From SCGC-AG-212-J23 sp036406675 (GTDB lineage: Bacteria; Pseudomonadota; Gammaproteobacteria; Burkholderiales; SG8-39), in the NCBI GenBank assembly GCA_036406675.1, contig DASXAO010000076.1:1-64000 (forward strand): 64,000 bases of DNA, in the 5' to 3' direction. Both the position numbers and the translations under genes were made by a program. The notes under the pieces are model-generated. The model did no database searches. It had not been told where the DNA came from and saw only the letters and a program-made list of their open reading frames with translations. Position 1 is the stretch's first letter. Each line of letters begins with the position of its first letter. Shown in pieces: positions 1-8,344 of this stretch.

Positions 1-786
1 GCCGCGCCGCTCGCCTACGCGCAGCCGAACATCGAAGCCGGAAAGGCCAAGGTCGCCAGCGTGTGCGCCGCCTGCCACGGCTTGAACGGCGTCAGCGTGA
101 GCGACACGATCCCGAACCTCGCGGCACAGCGCGCCGCGTACCTCGAGGCGCAGCTGAAGGCGTTCAAGGACGGACTGCGCAGGCCGGCGGGCGCCGTGAG
201 CCCGACGGCGACGATGGCGGCGATCGCGACTCAACTCTCCGCCGAGGACATCGCCAATGTCGCCGCCTACTTCGCCTCGCAGCCGGGTGCGAGCCAGGCG
301 ACGCAGAAGTCGCCTTTGCTGCCCAACGTGGCGAAGACCCACGTCACTTTCCCGGATGACTACAAGACGAGCTTCGTCAAGTACCACACCATCAACTTCC
401 CGGCGACGCGCCAGGTCCGCTACTACTACGCCAACAAGGCGGCGGCCGATGCGGCGAAGGCCGGGAAGCCGCTGCCGGCCGGCTCGTATCTCTTCGCCGA
501 GGTCTACGCCGCCAAGCTCGACGCCAACAAGCAGCCGGTGATGGGCAAGGACGGCTTCTTCGAGCCGGAGAAGCTGCTGCTCTACACCGCGATGCAAAGC
601 GGCCCAGGCTGGGGCAAGGACATCCCCGACATGCTGCGGAACGGCGACTGGAACTACGCGATCTTCACCCTGGAGAAGCAGCACCGCCCGGGCGTCAACC
701 AGGCCGAGTGCTTCGCCTGCCACAAGCCGCTCGACAACGTGAGCTACGTCTTCACGCTGAAGCAGCTCGGGGCGGCAGGCAAATAG
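1..786 (+). CDS. Cytochrome c / cytochrome P460 fusion, 5' partial
   Basis: The reading frame is open from base 1, so the true start lies outside the window; 261 residues are visible. The first residues resemble the end of a signal peptide (LAYA before QPN). An N-terminal class I cytochrome c domain carries heme motif CAACH at about residue 22. From about residue 115 the sequence matches the cytochrome P460 / DUF-type fold, with a second heme motif CFACH near the C-terminus. P460-type proteins are periplasmic; some oxidise hydroxylamine or detoxify nitrogen oxides, but many homologues are uncharacterised. Fusion to a mono-heme domain suggests an internal electron partner. The substrate cannot be told from the sequence. 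Confidence 0.8.
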   Translation, partial: AAPLAYAQPNIEAGKAKVASVCAACHGLNGVSVSDTIPNLAAQRAAYLEAQLKAFKDGLRRPAGAVSPTATMAAIATQLSAEDIANVAAYFASQPGASQATQKSPLLPNVAKTHVTFPDDYKTSFVKYHTINFPATRQVRYYYANKAAADAAKAGKPLPAGSYLFAEVYAAKLDANKQPVMGKDGFFEPEKLLLYTAMQSGPGWGKDIPDMLRNGDWNYAIFTLEKQHRPGVNQAECFACHKPLDNVSYVFTLKQLGAAGK

Positions 787-844
787 CGGCCCTGCTCGGC
801 GGCTTCCCCACGAGCCGGGCTCGAAGCTTGCTCGCCCCGTGCGC

Positions 845-997
845 ATGAGACCTGCTCAGCTCGAAGCGCTCGCCGGGACCGGCCTGCTGCTCTTCTCCGC
901 GCTCAAGCGCGGCCCGCTCGGGATTCTTTCCTTCCTGGGGGCCACCGCGCTGATCGTCCACGCCGCCACGCAGCGCGCCGCGGAAGGGTTTCGCTAG
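845..997 (+). CDS. Small hypothetical membrane-associated protein (50 aa)
   Basis: A 50-residue open frame with ATG start lies in the gap between the cytochrome and the convergent lipoprotein gene. It has one hydrophobic stretch (about residues 10-41) interrupted by a KRG turn, which could be two short membrane segments. No clear ribosome binding site precedes the ATG. It resembles the small DUF2892/YgaP-like membrane proteins in general character only. It may equally be a chance frame in GC-rich DNA. Confidence 0.35.
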   Translation: MRPAQLEALAGTGLLLFSALKRGPLGILSFLGATALIVHAATQRAAEGFR

Positions 998-1015
998 ACC
1001 GCGAATGCCCGCGTG

Positions 1016-1633
1016 TCAGCCGCGCGGTGGCGTCGCGGCGGCCAGCAGGTTCTGCTTCTGCAGCGCCTCGATCACCGCGTTGACGTAGCGCGGGATGTCC
1101 TCGCTGACCTTCGTCGGGCTCGTCTCGACGGTGCCGCTCCAGAGCAGCTCGTTCTTCGCCGCGTCGTAGAGGCTGGACTCCGAGACGTAGACCTCGTACG
1201 GGTACGGCGGCGGCCCGTAGTAGCCGTACCAGGGGTATCCGCGGTAGAAGATGCGCGGCGGAGGCGGATAGTAGTAGTACGGGTTTACCGGGTACGTCTG
1301 CTCCACCCGGACCAAGCGGGTGACGAGCGTCGCGTCGGCGCCGGCTTGGGCCGCCGCTTCCTGGCGCCGCGGCTCCGGGACCGGACCGTCGTCGGCAATG
1401 AAGCGGTAGCTCGCCACGGCGTCGACTCCCGCCGCTTTCAGCCGCTGGACGAACTCGTCCTCGAAGGAACGCCGGATACCCGGCTGCGTGCTGACCTCGA
1501 CGACCATGACCTTCTTGAAGCGCGCCGGCGAGGCCAGCTCGGGATTGCGCCACTCGTGGACCACCTGCGTCGTAGCGCAGCCAGCGACGGCGAGCGACAG
1601 AAGCACGGCGATGGAAAGAACCCAGGGGCGCAT
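1016..1633 (-). CDS. Outer-envelope lipoprotein, DUF4136-like
   Basis: A 205-residue protein with a short charged N-region, hydrophobic core and lipobox VAGC (Cys19), so it is probably lipidated and anchored in the envelope. The ATG at 1633 is chosen because the signal peptide begins there; an upstream extension would bury it. The body has the alternating beta/alpha pattern of DUF4136-type lipoproteins. A tyrosine/proline-rich stretch at about residues 113-140 is probably a flexible insertion. The function of this family is unknown. The gene is alone, with the alkyltransferase gene starting upstream on the same strand. Confidence 0.7.
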   Translation of the reverse strand: MRPWVLSIAVLLSLAVAGCATTQVVHEWRNPELASPARFKKVMVVEVSTQPGIRRSFEDEFVQRLKAAGVDAVASYRFIADDGPVPEPRRQEAAAQAGADATLVTRLVRVEQTYPVNPYYYYPPPPRIFYRGYPWYGYYGPPPYPYEVYVSESSLYDAAKNELLWSGTVETSPTKVSEDIPRYVNAVIEALQKQNLLAAATPPRG

Positions 1634-1667
1634 GCGGATCGATATTCCTCGCCCGAGTATACGGCGT

Positions 1668-2216
1668 CTACCCCCGCCGCTTCGCCGCAAGCTTCGCCTC
1701 GTAGTCCACCCAGCGGTACGGGCGGCCGGCGCCGCGGTTCCGCGCCGTCGCGCCGCCCTTGTGCAGCACCCGGTGACACGGCACGGCGAACGCGAACCGG
1801 CTGCGCGCGCAGGAGCTCGCGACCGCACGGATCGCCCGCGGCATGCCGATGGCTTCGGCGATCTTCGAGTAGGTGGACGTCTCGCCGAAGGGAATTTTCC
1901 GGACTTCGCTCCAGACTCGCTGCTGCAACTCCGTGCCGCGGACGTCGAGCGGCAGGGCGAAAGGACGAAACGGCGCGGCAATGTACCGGACGACCTTGGC
2001 TACCGTGGCCTTGACGCGCGCCTCGTCGCGCACGAGGTTCGCCTTGGGAAATCGCGCGGCCAGGTCGCGGACGAGCGCGGACTGCTTCTCCCTCACCATG
2101 ATCGAGACGATCCCCCGCTCGCTCGATGCTACGAGGAGCGCGCCGAGCGCGCAGCGGCCCGTGCCGTAGCGGATCGTCTCCCGCGGCCTGCGGGTGAGGG
2201 GTCCGTCCGCGAACAC
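1668..2216 (-). CDS. Methylated-DNA--protein-cysteine methyltransferase (Ogt/Ada C-terminal type)
   Basis: This 182-residue protein has the DNA-binding helix-turn-helix region (IPFGETSTYSKIA) and the active-site motif PCHRV with the acceptor Cys at about residue 147. It should transfer alkyl groups from O6-alkylguanine irreversibly to that cysteine, repairing alkylated DNA in the cytoplasm. The length fits stand-alone Ogt or the C-terminal half of Ada; no Ada N-terminal zinc domain is present. The start is a GTG at 2216 without an obvious ribosome binding site, so the first 15 residues or so are uncertain. Confidence 0.9.
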   Translation of the reverse strand: MFADGPLTRRPRETIRYGTGRCALGALLVASSERGIVSIMVREKQSALVRDLAARFPKANLVRDEARVKATVAKVVRYIAAPFRPFALPLDVRGTELQQRVWSEVRKIPFGETSTYSKIAEAIGMPRAIRAVASSCARSRFAFAVPCHRVLHKGGATARNRGAGRPYRWVDYEAKLAAKRRG

Positions 2217-2288
2217 GCGAGTTATTCGTCGCGGCGCGCGGGGGTTGCGAGGCGTCCGAATACAGTTCCCGAATGAAAGCCCCGCACT

Positions 2289-2633
2289 CTACAGCACCAT
2301 CCAGCCAATCGCCTTGTTGATCGCAGTCCGAAACACGTCGGCAATCGCGTTCCAGATACGCTCCGCGAGCTGGAGGTTGATGATGGCGACCGAGCGCAGC
2401 CGGATGCGCGCCACCACCTTCTGGTCCTCCATGAAGACCTTCGCGTCGTTCTCGTTGAACTCGCCCAGTGCCTTTTTCTTCTCCAGAAACACTACATCGT
2501 TGACCAGGGCCTGAGCGATGTTCTTCACGATGTCCTCGACCTGCGGCAAGTTGCTCGCGATGACGCTTTTCGCCGCCGCCAGAGCATCCGAGCCGACCTT
2601 GTCGAAATCCACGCCGTTGATCGTAGTTGCCAT
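2289..2633 (-). CDS. Hypothetical protein (114 aa) paired with lipoprotein
   Basis: The family is not recognised. The 114-residue sequence is rich in amphipathic helix and has no signal peptide; the C-terminal 25 residues are markedly hydrophobic and end in GWMVL. It starts 20 bases after the lipoprotein stop on the same strand, so the two are probably co-transcribed. The neighbourhood is cell-wall directed (GH108 muramidase, LprI-like inhibitor). A role in the envelope is possible but rests on context alone. Confidence 0.65.
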   Translation of the reverse strand: MATTINGVDFDKVGSDALAAAKSVIASNLPQVEDIVKNIAQALVNDVVFLEKKKALGEFNENDAKVFMEDQKVVARIRLRSVAIINLQLAERIWNAIADVFRTAINKAIGWMVL

Positions 2634-2653
2634 CGCCGTCCCCTATATCGGTC

Positions 2654-3289
2654 CTATTTGGCCTTCTTGAAGGCTTCCGCCTTCTGGATCGCCAGCACCG
2701 CGTTGAACAGGTTCTGCTTGCGCCCTTCCCAGTTGGCTTTTTTCAGGATCTGCGTCTTCTCGGTCAGGACCGGATCCGCATGCTGCTCGCGCCAGCGCAC
2801 TACCAGGCATTTCAGGTCGACGTAGTTCTTGACCGTCAGGCTCGCGGCGTCCTTGAACTGTTCGTCCAGGTCCTTGCACGCCGCAGGAAGTTCGATCTCC
2901 TTCCCGACCAGGTCCTCGATCTTCCTGTTGATCTTCTCGCCGATCGCGTCGAGCTTGCCGCTGCCCGCCAGGGCTCTCATGATGAGCAGGTCCGCATCGT
3001 CCAGCAGCGCGCCGTATTTGGGCGCGAACTTCGAGTAGTGCGCCGGGCTCTTCTCCGGCTCCTTGATTCGCCTGCGATCGTCATCCGTGAGCGGGCTGCT
3101 CTCCATGCCCTCCTCGATGATGCCCGCGCCTTTCCTGTAGAAGGCCTCGGTGTCGTTGAAGAGCTTCTCATCGTAGGGCTGCACCAGCGTGATCGGGCAC
3201 CCGACGATCAGCAGGCTCGCGATGACCACGCTCGCAATCGAAGCCCAACGATCACGGCGAGCCGCCGACATGCAGCGTAGGTCCGTCAT
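2654..3289 (-). CDS. Hypothetical lipoprotein (211 aa)
   Basis: The N-terminus has basic residues, a hydrophobic core and lipobox IVGC (Cys31), indicating a lipidated envelope protein. The mature part is charged and helical, with two further cysteines at about residues 137 and 160 that could form a disulfide. A purine-rich ribosome binding site (GGGGGG) precedes the ATG at 3289; a second ATG six codons in is an alternative. The next gene follows after 20 bases. No family was recognised. Confidence 0.7.
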   Translation of the reverse strand: MTDLRCMSAARRDRWASIASVVIASLLIVGCPITLVQPYDEKLFNDTEAFYRKGAGIIEEGMESSPLTDDDRRRIKEPEKSPAHYSKFAPKYGALLDDADLLIMRALAGSGKLDAIGEKINRKIEDLVGKEIELPAACKDLDEQFKDAASLTVKNYVDLKCLVVRWREQHADPVLTEKTQILKKANWEGRKQNLFNAVLAIQKAEAFKKAK

Positions 3290-3445
3290 GGAACGCCCCC
3301 CCTTAACTGACTTGCGCTCGGTACGCTATCGGAACGCATCCGCCGAATCAAGCATGTCGCGCGCCGGCAGCATGCCCGTCACTCTCGCGGCAAGCGCTCG
3401 AGCATTCAATCGCTTCTGACCCGGACCATGTCCTGGCTGCGCGCT

Positions 3446-3982
3446 TCACAGGTTGGGGAAGGATTCGACCCGCGCCAGCCAGCCTTTCAGGAATCTCCGC
3501 AGCGCAGGGTGGTTGTCGACGAGGTCGCGGTAATAGTCGATGCGGCCTTGCCTGAAACGCCGATAAATAGCCCTCTGGTCCGCGCCTTTCAGCACCGCGA
3601 TGGTCGCCGGGCCGACGTCGCCATCCACCGCGAGCGGCGGCCTCGCACCCGATTCATTGAGCGTGCGCTGCAGCAACTTGCCAGCGTTCGTTCCGGCGTT
3701 GACCTGGAAGTCGAAAACGATGTTGGCGAGGTCCTGCGATTCGATCTCGTCGCCGTGAATCCTGTCCCAGTAAAGCGGCTTGTAGATCCTTCCGGCCTGC
3801 GCGTCGGTAATCGCTTTGAGGTTCTCCAGCGTGGGAGCGATATCCAGCAAAGCCCGAGCGCATTTCTGGAACGTCGCCATGGTGATGCCTTTGTTGGTTG
3901 CTCCTCCCGGGTCGGCCGGGTCGTTCACGAAGCCGCCTTCGTGTTTCAGCAGGGTCGGAAAGAACGCATCGAAACTGGCCAC
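3446..3982 (-). CDS. GH108 N-acetylmuramidase with peptidoglycan-binding domain
   Basis: A 178-residue protein with the GH108 signature near the N-terminus: the LLKHEGG motif carries the catalytic Glu (about residue 15), followed by ATNKGIT and YWDRI. A C-terminal PG_binding_3-type domain spans about residues 85-165. Such enzymes cut the muramic acid-GlcNAc bond and act as phage endolysins or secreted autolysins. The GTG start at 3982 is preferred because GGAGGT lies six bases upstream; a longer ATG start at 4015 has no such site. There is no signal peptide, so export would need another route. The gene lies 39 bases downstream of an LprI-like inhibitor gene. Confidence 0.85.
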   Translation of the reverse strand: MASFDAFFPTLLKHEGGFVNDPADPGGATNKGITMATFQKCARALLDIAPTLENLKAITDAQAGRIYKPLYWDRIHGDEIESQDLANIVFDFQVNAGTNAGKLLQRTLNESGARPPLAVDGDVGPATIAVLKGADQRAIYRRFRQGRIDYYRDLVDNHPALRRFLKGWLARVESFPNL

Positions 3983-4021
3983 GATCTCACCTCCGTTGGG
4001 AACGAGCGCGGGCACGGCGCG

Positions 4022-4402
4022 CTATTTGAGCTCCTTGAGCGCCTTCTCCAGGTCCATCCTGCGCGCCTCCGTAAGATCCGCTTGTACGCTCGCCGCAATC
4101 AGCGGCGCCAGCGTCCCGTCTCTCGCGGCTTCGGCCTGATAGGCCGCCTCGGCGGCGCGGAACTTCAGCCATGCCTCCTGGGCGGCGCGCAACCTCGCGC
4201 GGCGGACGGAATCGAGCCTGGCGCTGAGGCTTCGATAGGCCGAATTCATGCCTGCGTTCGCCTGCTTCAACCGCGCGACCTCGCATTCGCGCATCGCGGC
4301 GGTGGTCGCGGCGTTTTCGCACGCGGACCCTCCCGCGGCGGTTTGGGCCAGCGCGCACATGACGACCAGCCACAGTGCCGTGATGAGCGCCCATCGCGCC
4401 AC
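4022..4402 (-). CDS. LprI-family (DUF1311) lysozyme-inhibitor-like protein
   Basis: The mature region carries the family spacing Cys28-x11-Cys40 followed by a long helical stretch with the YRSL and WLKFR motifs typical of LprI/DUF1311 proteins. Members are periplasmic, and mycobacterial LprI inhibits lysozyme. The GTG at 4402 is chosen because it places a signal peptide (positive N-end, core to about residue 20) at the start; longer in-frame starts up to 4495 are possible. The gene is immediately upstream of, and on the same strand as, the GH108 muramidase gene, suggesting an enzyme-inhibitor pair. Confidence 0.7.
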   Translation of the reverse strand: MARWALITALWLVVMCALAQTAAGGSACENAATTAAMRECEVARLKQANAGMNSAYRSLSARLDSVRRARLRAAQEAWLKFRAAEAAYQAEAARDGTLAPLIAASVQADLTEARRMDLEKALKELK

Positions 4403-4725
4403 GCACGTCTCGCGCCGCCTTGGCCTGTCCAGCTCCCGGAACCCTCCCCCAACGGCCACGCTAACAGCGCCCAAAATGCCAGTCAATGGCGACAACTTTC
4501 CCTTTTGTCCGACCTCGCGCCAATGTGGCCACCAAACGCGGGCTGAAGATCGTCGTCGAAAATCCGGCTGGCGCGGGAGAAAGCCAGACGCGAAAGATCT
4601 GCCGATCGGCTGACCTCTCCAGGGGCGCGAGGACCGGGCTGGCCACGACTTCGCCTCGTGCAGTTATTCCCCGCCAAGCGGGGGGCGCTAGGCTATATTG
4701 CGGCAGCCGAACCTGGGAGAGGCGC

Positions 4726-6285
4726 ATGGCAACAAGCTTAAACAAGCCACCTGCGGAGCGAACTGGACCCATATCCTGCCTCGCCAGCCTGATCTGCTTG
4801 CTTGCGGTCACACCCGGCTGGGCAATCGATAACGAAACGGTACGCAGCGCCGAGCGCAGCCATGCTGCCTGCCTCAGCCATCAACGCGAGGCCCATTCCG
4901 GCACCTCGCTGCTCGAGCGCCGCGAGGCCATGGCCCATGAAATCGAGCGTTATGAGGCGCTGGTCGAAGAAGCTTTGGGCATGCGGGCCGAGGCGATCCG
5001 CTTTCATCGCAGCCTGCAAGCAAAGGCCGGCAACAAGGAGCCGCTTAGTGGCGCCGATCTGCAGATGCTGCGCGAAGGCACTGCCGCCCTACTGGCCCAG
5101 CGGCAAACCCTGCTGAACGTAGCCGAGTCGCATGAGTGCTGGACCACCCGGGCCCCGAGCAAAGACCCGCAGGAAGCCGCCATCCAGGTTGCCGGCGTGG
5201 CCATGTCGCTCTCCGCCGCGCTGGTCCTCTACGACAACTACCTGTCAGCCATCGCGCCATACCGGAACGATCACGCCCTGCGCCAGTTGCTGAACAGCTC
5301 CGACAAGGGCTTCAACCTGCATGCCGGCAGGCTCAATGAAGTCTCCCAGAGCTTCAGCTCGGCCGACAACCGCCTGCGCGTTCAGCGCGCCGTCGACTGG
5401 CTGAACCAGCATCAGCAGGAAGCAGCGGCAGCGCCCATCCCCGGCTACCGCTACCTGCAAGCCCTGATCGAGCAAAGCCCTTCGCTGTCCATGGCGCGCC
5501 AGACCAACGCCGTGAACGAGATCGTGGGCGGAATCGGCTCGCTCAGCGATTCCGCCGTCGACGCCCTGTTCTCGTTGAAGGACGAAAGCACCAATTTCTC
5601 CAGCCTGCTGTTCGGCAATACGGTCGGCCTGGTCGAAACCCGCCGCGGCAAGCTCTATCGGCAGGCAAGCGTCGCCGAGCGGGTCAGCAACGCCCTGAAG
5701 GCGGCCGACATCCTGGTGGAGAAAACGCCCTTTCGCCTGACCGACGCCTTTATCCCCGGCCACTGGGGTCATGCGGCCATCTGGGTGGGCAACGAGGCCG
5801 AGCTGAAAGCCCTGAAGATCTGGGATCACCCGGTCGTGGTTCCGCACCAGGCAGCGATTCGCAAAGGCCGTGGCGTCGTCGAAGCCCTGCGCTCCGGCGT
5901 CGAGCTCAATACCCTCGCGCACTTCCTGAATATCGACGACCTTGGCGTCCTGCGTCAGGACTCGGTGAGCGACGAAAAACGCGCCGCGATCATCCTGCTC
6001 GCACTACGCCAGATCGGCAAACCCTACGATTTCAATTTCGACGCCGAGACGACCAACCGGGTGTTCTGCTCCAAGCTCGTCTATCTGGCCTACGGCGACC
6101 TGCAATGGCCTACCTCGCGCGTCATGGGCCGGGTCACGGTCAGCCCGGACAATATTGCCGAACGCTCCGTCGGCAACGGCCCGCTCAATGTCGTCCTGCT
6201 CTATCACGACGGACAGGAAGTTACCGAGAAGCAGCGGGATTTCATGCAGAAGCTGCTGAAGCCCGCTGCACTCGCCTCACGCTGA
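4726..6285 (+). CDS. Exported YiiX/C92-type permuted papain-fold peptidase
   Basis: From the ATG at 4726 (GGGAGAGG just upstream) the protein is 519 residues with a signal peptide ending near residue 33. About 300 residues of coiled, helical sequence of unknown fold follow. The C-terminal domain has the circularly permuted NlpC/P60 (YiiX/YebB, peptidase C92) pattern: catalytic His in HWGHAAIWVG (His346/349) precedes the catalytic Cys in FCSKLVYLAY (Cys448). Family members act on amide or acyl bonds in the envelope. The long helical N-terminal part is unusual for the family. The gene is divergent from the LprI-GH108 group and alone on its strand. Confidence 0.8.
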   Translation: MATSLNKPPAERTGPISCLASLICLLAVTPGWAIDNETVRSAERSHAACLSHQREAHSGTSLLERREAMAHEIERYEALVEEALGMRAEAIRFHRSLQAKAGNKEPLSGADLQMLREGTAALLAQRQTLLNVAESHECWTTRAPSKDPQEAAIQVAGVAMSLSAALVLYDNYLSAIAPYRNDHALRQLLNSSDKGFNLHAGRLNEVSQSFSSADNRLRVQRAVDWLNQHQQEAAAAPIPGYRYLQALIEQSPSLSMARQTNAVNEIVGGIGSLSDSAVDALFSLKDESTNFSSLLFGNTVGLVETRRGKLYRQASVAERVSNALKAADILVEKTPFRLTDAFIPGHWGHAAIWVGNEAELKALKIWDHPVVVPHQAAIRKGRGVVEALRSGVELNTLAHFLNIDDLGVLRQDSVSDEKRAAIILLALRQIGKPYDFNFDAETTNRVFCSKLVYLAYGDLQWPTSRVMGRVTVSPDNIAERSVGNGPLNVVLLYHDGQEVTEKQRDFMQKLLKPAALASR

Positions 6286-6293
6286 TCGCTTCT

Positions 6294-6309
6294 GCACCCT
6301 TTAGGGTGC
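6294..6309. terminator. Perfect hairpin between convergent genes
   Basis: A perfect inverted repeat GCACCC / GGGTGC with a TTTA loop sits between the plus-strand peptidase stop and the minus-strand gene, covering the latter's stop codon. It has no T-tract on either strand, so it may be a weak or Rho-assisted bidirectional terminator or an mRNA end stabiliser. Confidence 0.4.
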
Positions 6310-6657
6310 GAGCAGGTTTGCCGGCTGGCCTTCCAGGTAGTACCAGTAGCCGCCGTCGGATTCCCATTCGCCCGTACCGGATGGCTCGCGCCACGCGTCG
6401 CTCGCCCAGGTGATCGGTTGCCCGGGCGCGCCAGGCTGCGCGGTGCGCTCGACGCTGTTCGCGGGCATCACGTGCATGGCCGGTGTCGCTTGGATCACGG
6501 GCGTCGCATGCGTCGCGTGCGTCGTCGACACGGTCTGCTGCAGAATGCCCGGCAGCAGCAGAACCAGGGCCGCCAGCGCGACGGCGATCGTCAATGGCTT
6601 GCGCAGAATTCGTAGCGCCGCTGCGGCGTTCGCCTTCGCTTCGTCTCGCTTGTCCAT
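6301..6657 (-). CDS. Hypothetical membrane-anchored protein (118 aa)
   Basis: A strong ribosome binding site (AAGGAGGG) precedes the ATG. The protein has a basic cytoplasmic N-terminus, one transmembrane helix at about residues 20-41, then a Thr/Ala/His/Pro-rich linker and a small C-terminal domain with SGTGEWESDGGYWYYLEG. It is probably a single-pass inner-membrane protein with a periplasmic tail. The family is not recognised. It converges on the peptidase gene. Confidence 0.65.
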   Translation of the reverse strand: MDKRDEAKANAAAALRILRKPLTIAVALAALVLLLPGILQQTVSTTHATHATPVIQATPAMHVMPANSVERTAQPGAPGQPITWASDAWREPSGTGEWESDGGYWYYLEGQPANLLAP

Positions 6658-6787
6658 CGGCCCTCCTTGTGAATTCGCCGAGCGAGTATGTGCGGCGAGG
6701 GCCTGGAGCGAAATTGACCAGGCGTCCTACTACGTTCGGTCTATCGGTCCTTGGTCGAGCGGTCGAGGCCGTGCCGCGCGAAGATTT

Positions 6788-7135
6788 TCAAGTTAGCACC
6801 GCGGTGAGGCGCCGGCGCAGCGCCTCGGCTGCGAGCGGCTTCTTGACGACCGGATAGAGCCTTCCCTCCGACTCCAGCTCGCTCTTGCCCAGGTCCTCGC
6901 CCGTCACGATCACCGCCGGCGTCGGCTCGCCGCTGTAGCCTTGGACCGCGGCGATCGCGTCGAGGCCGGTCCGCCCGTCGGCGAGCTGCAAGTCGGCGAC
7001 GATCGCGGCGGGAAAGCGCAGGTCGCGCTCGAGCAGCGCGGCGAGCTCCTCGAGCGAGCCGGCGGAAGGAAGGTCATGATATCCAACCTCCGCCCGCGCT
7101 CGCCTTGCACAATGCTGTCGGCGAACTGTCCGCAC
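6788..7135 (-). pseudogene. Truncated response-regulator receiver domain
   Basis: The frame encodes the C-terminal three quarters of a CheY-like receiver: the phosphoacceptor segment AAIVADLQLADGRTG, the later PAVIVTGE strand and the VVKKPL lysine strand are all present. The first beta strand with the acidic pair is missing, and no frame upstream of about 7135 encodes it; instead a divergent dehydrogenase gene begins at 7187. A GTG at 7135 could start a 115-residue product, but it could not fold or be phosphorylated normally. It looks like the remnant of a response regulator or of the tail of a hybrid kinase. Confidence 0.6.
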
Positions 7136-7186
7136 GCGGCCCCGGGTCAGATTCTTTTGCAATAAGCTCCTCCTCCGGGAGAAGCG

Positions 7187-8062
7187 ATGGACAAGCTCGG
7201 TTTCATCGGCCTGGGCGTGATGGGCGAGCCCATGTGCCGGAACCTCGCCCGCCGCCACCGCGGCCAGGTTCTCGCCCACGACTTGCGGCCCGAGCCGCTG
7301 AAGCGCCTCGCGCTCGACGGCGTCGCCGCGACGCGCTCCATCGCGGAGCTCGCTTCGCAGGCGGACGTCATCTTTCTTTCCCTGCCCGCCGAGCCGCAGG
7401 TGCGCGCGGTCGGCCTCGAACTTTCGCTCGCGGCGCGCGCCGGCCAGGCGATCGTCGACTGCAGCACGGCTCCGGTCGCGCTGGCGCGCGAGCTCGCCGC
7501 CGCGCTCACCGGGCGCGGCGCACATTTCGCGGACGCGCCGGTGGCGCGCACGCGCCAGGCGGCGATCGACGGCACCCTCGCCTTCATGGTCGGCGCCGAC
7601 GCCTTCCTGTACCACCGCATCGAGCCTCTGCTGCGCGCGATGGGCACCGACGTCCTGCACTGCGGACCCCCGGGCGCGGGCCAGGCGGTCAAGCTTCTCA
7701 ACAACATGGTCCTCTGCGCCACCGTCACCGCGCTCGCCGAGGCGCTGGCGGTGGCGAAGGCGAGCGGCGTGGTGGAGCCGAGGCTGCTTTTCGACGCGCT
7801 CGCCAAGGGCTCGGCCGACAGCTTCGCGCTGCGCAATCACGGCATGAAATCGCTCCTGCCCGAGTCGCACCCCGAGCGCGCCTTCCCGGTCAGCTACATG
7901 CTGAAGGACGTGACGTATGCGCTCGAGCTCGCGCGCGACGCCGGCCTCGAGCTCCAGTCAGCCGGCACGGTGAAGAAGCTGCTGGAGGAAGCCGCCGCGC
8001 TCGGCTTTGCCGACGCATACCACACCGCCGTGATCGAGGCAGTGCGCAAGCACCGCAGCTAG
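7187..8062 (+). CDS. NAD(P)-dependent beta-hydroxyacid dehydrogenase (3-hydroxyisobutyrate dehydrogenase family)
   Basis: A 291-residue protein with an N-terminal Rossmann motif GLGVMG (residues 9-14), the substrate-binding DCSTAPV segment and the catalytic lysine in GAGQAVKLLNN (Lys169), followed by the all-helical C-terminal domain. The family oxidises 3-hydroxyisobutyrate, tartronate semialdehyde/glycerate or related beta-hydroxyacids. GGGAGAAG precedes the ATG. The substrate-loop sequence RTRQAA replaces the more usual GG(V/A)xGA, so the substrate is uncertain. A second paralogue lies at 58189-59037. The gene is divergent from the receiver remnant. Confidence 0.88.
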   Translation: MDKLGFIGLGVMGEPMCRNLARRHRGQVLAHDLRPEPLKRLALDGVAATRSIAELASQADVIFLSLPAEPQVRAVGLELSLAARAGQAIVDCSTAPVALARELAAALTGRGAHFADAPVARTRQAAIDGTLAFMVGADAFLYHRIEPLLRAMGTDVLHCGPPGAGQAVKLLNNMVLCATVTALAEALAVAKASGVVEPRLLFDALAKGSADSFALRNHGMKSLLPESHPERAFPVSYMLKDVTYALELARDAGLELQSAGTVKKLLEEAAALGFADAYHTAVIEAVRKHRS

Positions 8063-8132
8063 GAGCGGGGCACCCATTCATCCGTTGCATTTTGCCTGTG
8101 CGCCAACCACCCTCTGCTGCATAGTGGAGCGC

Positions 8133-8303
8133 ATGGCGCGAGAGCCGAAAAAGGAACCCGGCAGCACCACCGCGGCGTTCCGCAACCTCCTGCAGCGCGA
8201 GGATCTGACGATGAAGATCGTGCGCCGGAGGACGAACTTCGTTCTCATCGCTGCCATCGGCGCGCTTGCGCTGGCGGGATGGCTGCTCACGTATTTCGTC
8301 TGA
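8133..8303 (+). CDS. Small single-pass membrane protein (56 aa)
   Basis: Starting at the ATG at 8133 (GGAG just upstream), the 56-residue product has a charged cytoplasmic N-terminus and a C-terminal transmembrane helix (about residues 36-56). It follows the dehydrogenase by 70 bases on the same strand. A longer start at 8085 would add a cysteine-rich leader without support. No family was recognised. Confidence 0.5.
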   Translation: MAREPKKEPGSTTAAFRNLLQREDLTMKIVRRRTNFVLIAAIGALALAGWLLTYFV

Positions 8304-8344
8304 GGCGCAGGAAGCACCGCCGCGATGCGGCCGCCGCGTGCCTT

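Noticed and set aside
1634..1981. N-terminal extension of the DUF4136-like lipoprotein
   Set aside because: It would bury a clear lipoprotein signal peptide and overlap the alkyltransferase gene; the ATG at 1633 is sufficient.
4486..4725. Upstream ATG for the permuted-papain peptidase
   Set aside because: The extra 80 residues are charged and precede a normal signal peptide; the ATG at 4726 has a ribosome binding site.
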